The notes under the pieces are model-generated. The model saw only the letters and a program-made list of their open reading frames with translations. It ran no database searches and was not told the DNA's origin. Shown one piece after another: positions 1 to 4,607 of a stretch of 8,093 nucleotides of DNA; the first letter of the stretch is position 1, and each line of letters begins with the position of its first letter. Position numbers and translations under genes: made by a program. Source of the stretch: Chloroflexota bacterium (GTDB lineage: Bacteria > Chloroflexota > Limnocylindria > Limnocylindrales > CSP1-4); the NCBI GenBank assembly GCA_021785115.1, contig JAJYGO010000069.1:1-8093 (forward strand), in the 5' to 3' direction.

Positions 1-224
1 GCGTGTGGCGCATCAGGGGCCGTCCGTAGCGGCGAGTCCGGCTGCGGTCGCCTCGGTCCCGGCGCGCGCCCTCCCAATAGCGGGCAGGCCATGTGGCCCT
101 ATCCGATGGGGTGGTCCGCTCCTATCTTCTCGTGCACGCGGGGGGTGTTGACGCGCGGCCTGTGCCCTGGCCGTCGAGACCGCGTCGAGCCAATGGCGGG
201 ACCGACCCGTGTGCGAAGCGTCCC

Positions 225-230
225 AGGAGG
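225..230 (+). promoter_or_regulatory. Ribosome binding site deciding the start at 236
   Basis: AGGAGG is a near-perfect Shine-Dalgarno core five bases before the ATG at 236. It places the start after the nine extra codons of the longer open frame and directly before the signal peptide. Confidence 0.75.
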
Positions 231-235
231 CTTCG

Positions 236-712
236 ATGCGCAGGTCCGTTCGGCTCGCCGCAGTCTCGACCGCGCTGCTTCTGCTGATTCCCGTAGCGAC
301 AGCGCAGGCGAGTCCGGGGCAGAGCGTGTACTTCGACGTCCACACCTACATCCCTGCGGGCGGAGGCGGGCACGGTCCCTTCACCGCCACGGGCCAAGCC
401 GTGGAAGACGGTCTCGTCTGCGCTTCGGGGACCACACAGGACGTCAGCCTCACCGTGGCCGGAAACGGGCCCAAGAGCCGAGTCAACTACCAGGTGCTGA
501 AGTCGTTCACCTGCGACGACGGCACAGGCATCTTCACTCTCAAGCTCCAGGTGCGGTCCGACCCTGATCGCGGCGGCACGTACTCCTGGACCGTCAGCGG
601 CGGAACGGGTGACTACCTGAAGCTGCAGGGCTCGGGTACTGGCTATGGAGAGCCGTCTGAGGCCGGCAGCGACTACCAGGTGCACGACGTTCTGGCGGGC
701 ACCCTGCACTAG
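236..712 (+). CDS. Secreted protein of unknown function
   Basis: I do not recognise a characterised family. The 158-residue product opens with a classical Sec signal peptide: a basic start (MRRSVR), a hydrophobic core rich in Ala, Val and Leu, and a likely signal peptidase I site after Ala-Gln-Ala near residue 25. The mature part is about 130 residues, rich in Gly, Ser, Thr and aromatics, with alternating hydrophobic stretches that suggest an all-beta fold. Two cysteines (in GLVCASG and FTCDDG) could form an extracellular disulfide. The ATG at 236 is preferred because AGGAGG lies at 225-230, five bases upstream; a longer reading from 209 lacks such a site and would put extra residues before the signal peptide. 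I vaguely recall similar single-domain exported proteins with a C-D-D-G-S/T-G motif in high-GC soil bacteria, but cannot assign a function. It is transcribed alone or with the membrane protein that follows. Confidence 0.8.
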   Translation: MRRSVRLAAVSTALLLLIPVATAQASPGQSVYFDVHTYIPAGGGGHGPFTATGQAVEDGLVCASGTTQDVSLTVAGNGPKSRVNYQVLKSFTCDDGTGIFTLKLQVRSDPDRGGTYSWTVSGGTGDYLKLQGSGTGYGEPSEAGSDYQVHDVLAGTLH

Positions 713-757
713 AAAGCGGCCGCCTCGACGACCACCGACTTCAGCACGACTCTGCCC

Positions 758-1165
758 GTGACGTTCGCGGTGAGCGATGAGGCCCGATCCACCCGGGCCG
801 GGCCCGGGTGGACATGGACGGGCTCTTCCGCGGACACGCCCGGACAGCGTGTGCGCCAACGGCACGCTGGGTGTCCACTTGCCGCCGTCGTGACCGTCGG
901 GCTCGGGGCCGCCTCGATCGGCCTCGTCGTTGTCATTGAGACCTCCGGCGCGCCGGCCACGTCGATCGACCCCTTCGCGATCCGGGTCACGGTTCTCGCG
1001 GTCAGCTGCCTGGCGGTTGCCTCCGCGGTCCTGGTTCAGCGGCGTCCGGACGGCACGACGAGCGTCTCGCTCGCCGGCAAGCGCGTGCTGTCCGGCGTAG
1101 TGCTGGCGGTCATCCCGCAGTACGTCGCCGCGCTCTACACGATGTTCGTCGTCAACCCGTTCTGA
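758..1165 (+). CDS. Small integral membrane protein, unknown function
   Basis: I do not recognise a family. Three hydrophobic segments are visible: about residues 40-61 (PLAAVVTVGLGAASIGLVVV), 71-93 (starting DPFAIRVTVLAVSC) and 112-133 (starting LSGVVLAVIPQYVAA). The chain ends right after the third helix at NPF. A short basic loop (VQRRPDGTTS) lies between helices 2 and 3. The start is uncertain. GTG 758 gives 135 residues with a polar, Trp-containing N-terminus that overlaps a strong GC hairpin. GTG 851 gives 104 residues (MRQRHAGCPLAAVV...) and begins just before the first helix, which is equally plausible. Neither has a good ribosome binding site. The gene is convergent with the glycosyltransferase remnant and overlaps its open frame by 14 bases. 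Regular spacing of the helices and high GC at third positions argue that it is real. Confidence 0.55.
   Translation: MTFAVSDEARSTRAGPGWTWTGSSADTPGQRVRQRHAGCPLAAVVTVGLGAASIGLVVVIETSGAPATSIDPFAIRVTVLAVSCLAVASAVLVQRRPDGTTSVSLAGKRVLSGVVLAVIPQYVAALYTMFVVNPF
788..812. terminator. Strong GC hairpin, possible intrinsic terminator
   Basis: TCCACCCGGGC and GCCCGGGTGGA form a perfect 11-bp stem around a CGG loop, 75 bases after the stop of the secreted-protein gene. There is no T-tract after it, so it is either a U-less terminator of the kind common in high-GC bacteria, or a structure at the start of the membrane-protein message. It lies inside the longest reading of that gene, which favours the downstream start at 851. 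Confidence 0.4.
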
Positions 1166-1430
1166 CGGCGGACCCGAGCGGCGCCGCGTGATCCACCACC
1201 ACCGCCGCCAGACGCGGCCCTGTGAAGGTCCGGCCCCACTGGCTGAAGGGAGCATTGCCGCCGCGATGGAGGCCCCCGCCCGACAGCTCGGCGGCGAGTG
1301 CCGCGACGACTCGCTCCGTGCCGCCGTAGGCGATCGGCGGCACCGGCACCATCGGCCCGACGAGCAGCGCGATCCGGAGCGGACGGGCCGCCTCGATCGA
1401 GCGGACGCTGTCGGCCGGGCGTTCGGCCAT
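1152..1430 (-). pseudogene. Glycosyltransferase family 4 remnant (N-terminal fragment)
   Basis: From the ATG at 1430 the product begins MAERPADSV, then reads RPLRIALLVGPMVPVPPIAYGGTERVVAALAAEL. That is the opening of GT4 glycosyltransferases: first Rossmann strand, the glycine-rich PxxYGGTE turn and the first helix, which in this family bind donor and acceptor sugars. The family normally runs to 350-400 residues. Here similarity stops after about 50 residues near position 1275, and the frame ends at 1152 with unrelated sequence (93 residues in all). I found no continuation in the other two frames, so this looks like a truncation and not a single frameshift. A purine-rich site (AAGGGGGG) sits about 8 bases before the ATG. 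The start is 41 bp after the thioredoxin stop on the same strand, so it is probably the degraded last gene of the redox operon. It should have no enzymatic activity. Confidence 0.6.
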
Positions 1431-1471
1431 CGCGCATCCCCCCTTCGCGATCATCGGAGCTCGCTCTCCGA

Positions 1472-1951
1472 TCAGGACGCTCGCTTCAGCAGGTACGGCA
1501 GCAGGCGCGCGACGAGGTCGGGCTTCGGGAGCGCGCCGACGATGCGGTCGACGGTTCGACCGTCGCGAAGCACGACCAGCGTCGGGATGCGGCGCGCGTC
1601 GAGTGCCTGCGCGAGCCGCGGGTTCTCGTCGACGTTCACCTTCACGATCTTGAGGCGGCCCGCGTACTCACGGGCAAGGGCCTCCAGGATCGGCGCGACG
1701 AAGCGGCATGGGCCGCACCAGGGCGCCCAGAGGTCGACGAGCACGGCGACGGCGGCGCGCGACTCGACCTCGAACGTGTCGTCGGTGGCGCTGACGAGCC
1801 AGGGCAGGGCGGCGCCGCACTTCCCGCAGTGCGGCGCGCCCCGCTCGCTCGGGCGGATGCGGTTCTTCGCCCCGCACGACGCGCACACGAGCGTGGAGAC
1901 CGGGCGCGACTCGACGGGTCCGGCCGCGCCGGGCTGCGGCCCCGCGACCAT
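1472..1951 (-). CDS. trxC: Thioredoxin with N-terminal zinc ribbon (TrxC / thioredoxin 2 type)
   Basis: Cytosolic dithiol-disulfide oxidoreductase that would reduce protein disulfides and can feed peroxiredoxins. Counting from ATG 1951 (159 residues), an N-terminal zinc ribbon is formed by two CxxC pairs, C23/C26 (VCASCG) and C42/C45 (HCGKCG), the mark of thioredoxin 2. The thioredoxin fold follows, with active site WCGPC (C79, C82), the cis-proline loop RIPT (P123) and the GA-x-P end of the fold. I chose ATG 1951 over the GTG codons at 1960, 1957 and 1954 because its first base is the last base of the glutaredoxin stop (TGATG). This is a classic coupled start. There is no thioredoxin reductase in the window, so the electron donor is encoded elsewhere. 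About 20 residues precede the zinc ribbon, a little longer than in E. coli TrxC. Function is well supported; the exact symbol is by family type. Confidence 0.93.
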   Translation of the reverse strand: MVAGPQPGAAGPVESRPVSTLVCASCGAKNRIRPSERGAPHCGKCGAALPWLVSATDDTFEVESRAAVAVLVDLWAPWCGPCRFVAPILEALAREYAGRLKIVKVNVDENPRLAQALDARRIPTLVVLRDGRTVDRIVGALPKPDLVARLLPYLLKRAS

Positions 1952-2259
1952 CACCACCACCCCGTGTCGATCCAGCCGGAGCGCGCGAGCGCCGAGTCGA
2001 GCTCGGCGAGCGAGGGCTCGACGAGCAGCTGGCCGCCCACCGACACCGTCGGATGGCTCACGTAGCCGCCGGTGAGCCAGGCCACGTCACGCGCCGCGCC
2101 GGGCTCGAGCTCGAGGTCGACCCAGCGGTAGGGGACCCCGAGCCGGTCGAGGTGACGGCGCACCATCTGCGAGGCGGCGCACCAGCGAGTGCCGTAGACG
2201 ACGACGGGCGCGGGCGCCGGAGCGTGCCGGACGCCATACCCGGACGCGGGATGAAGCAT
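1951..2259 (-). CDS. Monothiol glutaredoxin / mycoredoxin-like protein (CAAS active site)
   Basis: A 102-residue thioredoxin-fold protein. Visible features are strand 1 (PVVVYGTRW), the active site C27-A-A-S30 followed by an amphipathic helix, strand 2 (VPYRWVDLE), a cis-proline turn SHPTV (P70) and VGGQLLVEPS near the end. This order matches the glutaredoxin / mycoredoxin (NrdH-like) group. The second active-site cysteine is replaced by serine, so it should work by a monothiol mechanism on mixed disulfides with a low-molecular-weight thiol such as mycothiol. The start at 2259 is set by GGAGGG about 8 bases upstream, inside the end of the peroxiredoxin gene, whose stop is 4 bp away. Its stop overlaps the thioredoxin start. 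In Mycobacterium tuberculosis, mycoredoxin-1 reduces the one-Cys peroxiredoxin AhpE; the neighbours here suggest an equivalent pair. That role is inferred. Confidence 0.85.
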   Translation of the reverse strand: MLHPASGYGVRHAPAPAPVVVYGTRWCAASQMVRRHLDRLGVPYRWVDLELEPGAARDVAWLTGGYVSHPTVSVGGQLLVEPSLAELDSALARSGWIDTGWW

Positions 2260-2263
2260 CGTG

Positions 2264-3049
2264 TCAGCCCTCCACCCCGGCGAGCGTCTGCTCGAGCCGC
2301 CGGTCGCCGTTCGCACGCTCGTCGCCGGACTTCGCCGGAACCGGCCTGCCCGTGATCTCGGCGAGGCAGTCGAACAGCTCGTAGATGTCGGGGATGCGAT
2401 CGAGCTGCGGCGAGATGTGGGCGTAGCGGATGACGCCGTCCCCGTCGATCACGTACAGCGCACGTTCGCTGAAGCCGTCCTTGGCTCGATACGCGTGGTA
2501 TCGCCGCGAGACCGCGCCCTTCGGCTCGAAGTCGGACAGCAGCGGGAACGTGATGCCGCGCACGGCAGCCCACGCCCCGTGGCTGTAGATCGAGTCGACG
2601 GACACCCCGATCACCTGCGCGCCGAACCGCTCGAACTCCGCCTTTTCCGCTTCATACAGCGACAGCTGATCCGAGCACGTCGGACTCCAGTCGAGCGGGT
2701 AGAACGCGAGCACGACAGGGCGGCCGCGGAAGTCGCTCAGCGAGACCTCGGTGTCGTTCGCGTCGCGCAGCGTGAAGTCGGGGGCCGTCGTCCGCAGCGA
2801 GAGTGGCTCGTTCTCGGCCGTGCCGCCCATCGACGGGGCGAGCCGGTAGAGGTTGGCGACGTCGACGGGCGCCTTCTCCGCCGGCGCGCCCGCGCGCTGG
2901 GTCGGGGCGATCGTCCGCCAGACCTCCTGGATCATGCCGTGCAGGATCGACACGGCGTCCTTCTGGGGCGATTCAGGCAGCTGGCCCGCGAGCCGCTCGA
3001 AACGCTGCTCGAGCTCGGCCAGCCGTCCGGGCAATGACTGACCTGCCAT
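2264..3049 (-). CDS. AhpC/TSA-family peroxiredoxin with N-terminal helical extension
   Basis: Reduces hydrogen peroxide or organic hydroperoxides through a peroxidatic cysteine. Of 261 residues, about 86-235 form the peroxiredoxin domain: APDFTLRD entry, LSDFRGRPVVLAFYPLD, the catalytic P-x-x-x-S-x-x-C loop ending at C125 (YPLDWSPTCSDQ), VIGVSVDS, FPLLSDF and a conserved Arg in the SRRYHAY region. The only other cysteine is C228 near the C-terminus, so this is an AhpE-like 1-Cys or atypical enzyme and not a typical 2-Cys one. Residues 1-80 are unusual: a helical, heptad-like segment (LPGRLAELEQRFERLAGQL, then ILHGMIQEVWRTI) not present in ordinary peroxiredoxins. The ATG at 3049 has a perfect AGGAGGTGA site upstream. 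It is the first well-supported gene of the redox operon, 4 bp before the glutaredoxin-like gene. Its physiological reductant is probably the neighbour, by inference. Confidence 0.92.
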   Translation of the reverse strand: MAGQSLPGRLAELEQRFERLAGQLPESPQKDAVSILHGMIQEVWRTIAPTQRAGAPAEKAPVDVANLYRLAPSMGGTAENEPLSLRTTAPDFTLRDANDTEVSLSDFRGRPVVLAFYPLDWSPTCSDQLSLYEAEKAEFERFGAQVIGVSVDSIYSHGAWAAVRGITFPLLSDFEPKGAVSRRYHAYRAKDGFSERALYVIDGDGVIRYAHISPQLDRIPDIYELFDCLAEITGRPVPAKSGDERANGDRRLEQTLAGVEG

Positions 3050-3354
3050 CTGTTGTCACCTCCTTCGGCGACCGGGCGTAACGCCGCCGCGCCCGGGCGC
3101 CATGACCGTTCGATGTGTCGGACCGCCTGTGCCGCGTGCTGACGGCCGCGAGGCAGCCCGCGCTGCAGCCGATCCTCGCGCGAGGCGAGCGCCAACCCGA
3201 CGCCCGCGATCGCCGCGACCACGGCGAGCGCGACGAGCCAGCCGGGCAGCGCGACGCGGACCGCGGCGTCGAGCGACGCCTTCCGTCTGACCCGCGGGCG
3301 GGTGGCCGGCGGGGCTTTCGTGCACGTCCGAGAGTCTAACCTCTTGACACGCAA
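2932..3354 (-). CDS. Doubtful ORF with one membrane helix, in the peroxiredoxin leader
   Basis: The leader before the peroxiredoxin contains an open frame that encodes one convincing membrane segment at 3184-3249 (LPGWLVALAVVAAIAGVGLALA), preceded by basic RVRRK and followed by a basic, polar tail. Codons around the helix have high GC at third positions, as in real genes here. Against it: the only in-frame start is TTG 3354, inside the proposed operator and upstream of the predicted minus-strand transcription start. It has no ribosome binding site, and the frame runs 118 bases into the peroxiredoxin gene. It may be a decayed small membrane-protein gene, a real gene with an unusual start, or chance. 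A second, Arg-rich frame (3056-3325) over the same stretch looks non-coding. Confidence 0.2.
   Translation of the reverse strand: MRVKRLDSRTCTKAPPATRPRVRRKASLDAAVRVALPGWLVALAVVAAIAGVGLALASREDRLQRGLPRGRQHAAQAVRHIERSWRPGAAALRPVAEGGDNRWQVSHCPDGWPSSSSVSSGSRASCLNRPRRTPCRSCTA
3054..3066 (-). promoter_or_regulatory. Ribosome binding site of the peroxiredoxin gene
   Basis: Read on the minus strand, AAGGAGGTGACAA precedes the ATG at 3049. It is a full anti-16S match and fixes the start of the peroxiredoxin, including its N-terminal extension. Confidence 0.8.
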
Positions 3355-3362
3355 CGAGTCAA
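3333..3362 (-). promoter_or_regulatory. Candidate divergent promoter for the redox operon
   Basis: On the minus strand the second arm of the operator reads TTGACT (3362-3357), five of six to the -35 consensus. It is followed after 18 bp by TAGACT (3338-3333), four of six to the -10 consensus. Spacing mirrors the plus-strand promoter exactly. Transcription would start near 3326, leaving about 277 bases of leader before the peroxiredoxin. The -10 is modest, so this is a candidate only. Confidence 0.45.
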
Positions 3363-3363
3363 G
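3343..3363. promoter_or_regulatory. HAIR-like operator (HspR binding site)
   Basis: CTTGACA (3343-3349), seven bases, then AGTCAAG (3357-3363). The six outer bases of each arm are perfectly inverted. The known HspR-associated inverted repeat consensus is CTTGAGT-N7-ACTCAAG, so arm sequence and spacing agree except at two inner positions per arm. It overlaps the -35 hexamer of the hsp20-hspR promoter, and hspR lies in that operon, as expected for autorepression relieved by heat. Binding is inferred. Confidence 0.75.
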
Positions 3364-3373
3364 ATGCTATACA
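3344..3373 (+). promoter_or_regulatory. Promoter of the hsp20-hspR operon
   Basis: TTGACA at 3344-3349 is a perfect housekeeping -35 hexamer. TATACA at 3368-3373 matches the -10 hexamer at five of six bases, with an 18-bp spacer. Transcription would start near 3380, giving an untranslated leader of about 46 bases. The operator covers the -35 and most of the spacer, so repressor binding should exclude RNA polymerase. Confidence 0.75.
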
Positions 3374-3378
3374 CGATG

Positions 3379-3421
3379 CGCACCGTGCTCATGGTGCGGC
3401 ACAACAGGAAGGAGGTGTTGT
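3379..3421 (+). promoter_or_regulatory. Two hairpins in the hsp20 leader, the second presenting the ribosome binding site
   Basis: CGCACC (3379-3384) pairs with GGTGCG (3393-3398) around an 8-base loop. ACAACA (3401-3406) pairs with TGTTGT (3416-3421), enclosing GGAAGGAGG, the Shine-Dalgarno element, as a 9-base loop. The second stem is A-U rich and short, so it would melt readily. Small heat-shock genes often carry leader RNA thermometers. Here the site sits in a loop and not in a stem, so a thermometer role is only a possibility. Confidence 0.4.
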
Positions 3422-3425
3422 CGAG

Positions 3426-3911
3426 ATGGCGAACAGGAGCCTTGCTCCGATGTTCAACGACTTCGTGACGTTGCGCGACGCGATGGACCGGCTCTTCGAG
3501 CAGAGCTTCGTCGACCCGGCGCGGCTCCTTTCCGCGGCCGGCTCCGGCATGGCGATGCCGCTCGAGGTGTACGAGACGCCCGACGACGTCGTCGTCAAGG
3601 CGCTCGTGCCGGGGATCTCGCCTGAGAGCCTCGACATCGCGTACCAGCAGGGGACCCTCACGCTGAAGGCGAAGACCGAGGCGCCGCAGGCCGAGAAGGG
3701 CTGGACCTGGTACGTCCGGGAGATCGGCTACGGCGAAGTGACGCGCTCGATCAGCCTGCCCGTCGAGATCGACGTGGACCGTGTCGGCACGGCCTTCGCG
3801 AACGGGGTCCTGACGCTCCACCTGCCGAAGGCCGAGGCGGCGCGCCCGAAGCAGATCAAGGTCGGCGGGAGCGACGAGGCGAGGCAGATCGGCGCAGGCG
3901 TCCAGGGCTGA
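3426..3911 (+). CDS. hsp20: Small heat shock protein, Hsp20 / alpha-crystallin family
   Basis: ATP-independent holdase chaperone that binds unfolding proteins in the cytoplasm and forms oligomers. The 161 residues contain an N-terminal arm (FNDFVTLRDAMDRLFEQSF, typical of bacterial class sHSPs), an alpha-crystallin domain at about 43-138 (MPLEVYETPDDVVVKALVPG, then ISLPVEIDVDRV, then AFANGVLTLHLPK with the conserved G-V-L), and a C-terminal I-x-V motif (IKV, 144-146) that docks into neighbouring subunits. Length is normal. The ATG at 3426 follows AAGGAGGTG by eight bases. It is the first gene of a two-gene operon, with hspR 8 bp downstream, and lies behind a promoter overlapped by a HAIR-like operator. 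Repression by HspR at normal temperature is therefore likely. Identity is clear; client range is unknown. Confidence 0.95.
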   Translation: MANRSLAPMFNDFVTLRDAMDRLFEQSFVDPARLLSAAGSGMAMPLEVYETPDDVVVKALVPGISPESLDIAYQQGTLTLKAKTEAPQAEKGWTWYVREIGYGEVTRSISLPVEIDVDRVGTAFANGVLTLHLPKAEAARPKQIKVGGSDEARQIGAGVQG

Positions 3912-3919
3912 TCCGCGGA

Positions 3920-4228
3920 GTGGGATCAGCGTCTCGACTCACCGGGATGCACCCCCAGACGCTGCGCAAGTACGAGCGGGCGGGCTTCCTGCGGCCCGCC
4001 CGCGACGGCCACCAGCGGTTCTACTCCGCGTCGGACCTCGACCGACTCCGCCGCATCCGCTACCTGGTGGAGGACCGCGGGCTCAACATGGCCGGCGTCG
4101 AGATGACGCTCTCGATGACCGACCGACTCGACACGATCGACGACGACATGACCGCTGGCGAGGTCCGCGACACGATCGCGGACGCGCTGCGGCAGACGAC
4201 CGAGGCTCGGGCACGCCTGGGCAGCTGA
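3920..4228 (+). CDS. hspR: MerR-family heat shock repressor, HspR-like
   Basis: Predicted DNA-binding repressor of chaperone genes. HspR proteins of Actinobacteria bind HAIR sites, in Streptomyces with DnaK as co-repressor. The winged-helix signature is explicit: SRLTGMHPQTLRKYERAGFL at residues 5-24 (helix-turn-helix, HPQTLR being the HspR hallmark), the wing RPARDGHQRFYSASDLDRLRRI, then LVEDRGLNMAGVEMTL. The C-terminal part (65-102) is a short acidic then helical tail. At 102 residues it is shorter than many HspR proteins, and the first strand of the domain is trimmed. The start is uncertain: GTG 3920 is the annotated choice, 8 bp after the hsp20 stop, with only GCGGAG abutting it. CTG 3908, overlapping that stop, would add Leu-Ile-Arg-Gly and restore more of the usual N-terminus. 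Either way translation is probably coupled to hsp20. Co-location with hsp20 and the operator supports autoregulation. Confidence 0.9.
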   Translation: MGSASRLTGMHPQTLRKYERAGFLRPARDGHQRFYSASDLDRLRRIRYLVEDRGLNMAGVEMTLSMTDRLDTIDDDMTAGEVRDTIADALRQTTEARARLGS

Positions 4229-4252
4229 ACGGCGCCGGGCGCCGTCAGTTTG
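4229..4252 (+). terminator. Intrinsic terminator of the hsp20-hspR operon
   Basis: ACGGCGC and GCGCCGT form a perfect 7-bp stem around CGG, starting on the base after the hspR stop. CAGTTTG follows, a weak T-rich tail. Position and shape fit a rho-independent terminator for the heat-shock operon. Confidence 0.6.
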
Positions 4253-4607
4253 CATGCCGTCCCGGCCCTCCAATGCCGACTTCGCGTGCCCCACGGGCGC
4301 GCGGGCTGATCGTATTGAGCAGCGACGCCCGACCGGACCGGCCCCTACGGAATGCGTACCCGGACGGCCCGGACTTCCGTTGACTGCGCGCACCCCGCGC
4401 ATGCCGTCACCCTGTACGCGATGTCTCCATCCGCGATGCGCGGGCCGCGGTTCGCCGTCGCCGACCCGACCATCTCCTCCCGCCCGACCTCGTTGATCGT
4501 GCGCAGGCGCGTTGCGCTCCTGACCATGGGGGGACCGGAGGCTGGTCCATCGGTACGAGGCCGGAGCCACGCGTGACGGGCCATCCTATCGGACTGCCGG
4601 CCCCGGG
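4253..4607. other. Intergenic stretch without a recognisable gene
   Basis: About 355 bases between the heat-shock operon and the PAS-EAL gene. Open frames exist on both strands but are Arg/Pro-rich, without ribosome binding sites or recognisable motifs. A TTGACT at 4380-4385 has no -10 at a usable distance. A weak 5-bp inverted repeat (GGACC 4532-4536, GGTCC 4544-4548) lies 60 bases before the next start. The promoter of the signalling gene is presumably here but I cannot point to it. Confidence 0.5.

Noticed and set aside
945..956. 12-bp palindrome CCGGCGCGCCGG
   Set aside because: Lies inside the membrane-protein coding frame and is expected by chance in GC-rich DNA.
122..1255. Long minus-strand open frame (377 codons) opposite the secreted and membrane protein genes
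   Set aside because: Composition is Arg/Gly/Asp/His-rich without motifs. It is the antisense shadow of two plus-strand genes with signal peptide and membrane helices.
4380..4418. TTGACT ... TGTACG as a promoter for the PAS-EAL gene
   Set aside because: The spacer is 27 bp, too long for a sigma-70-type promoter.
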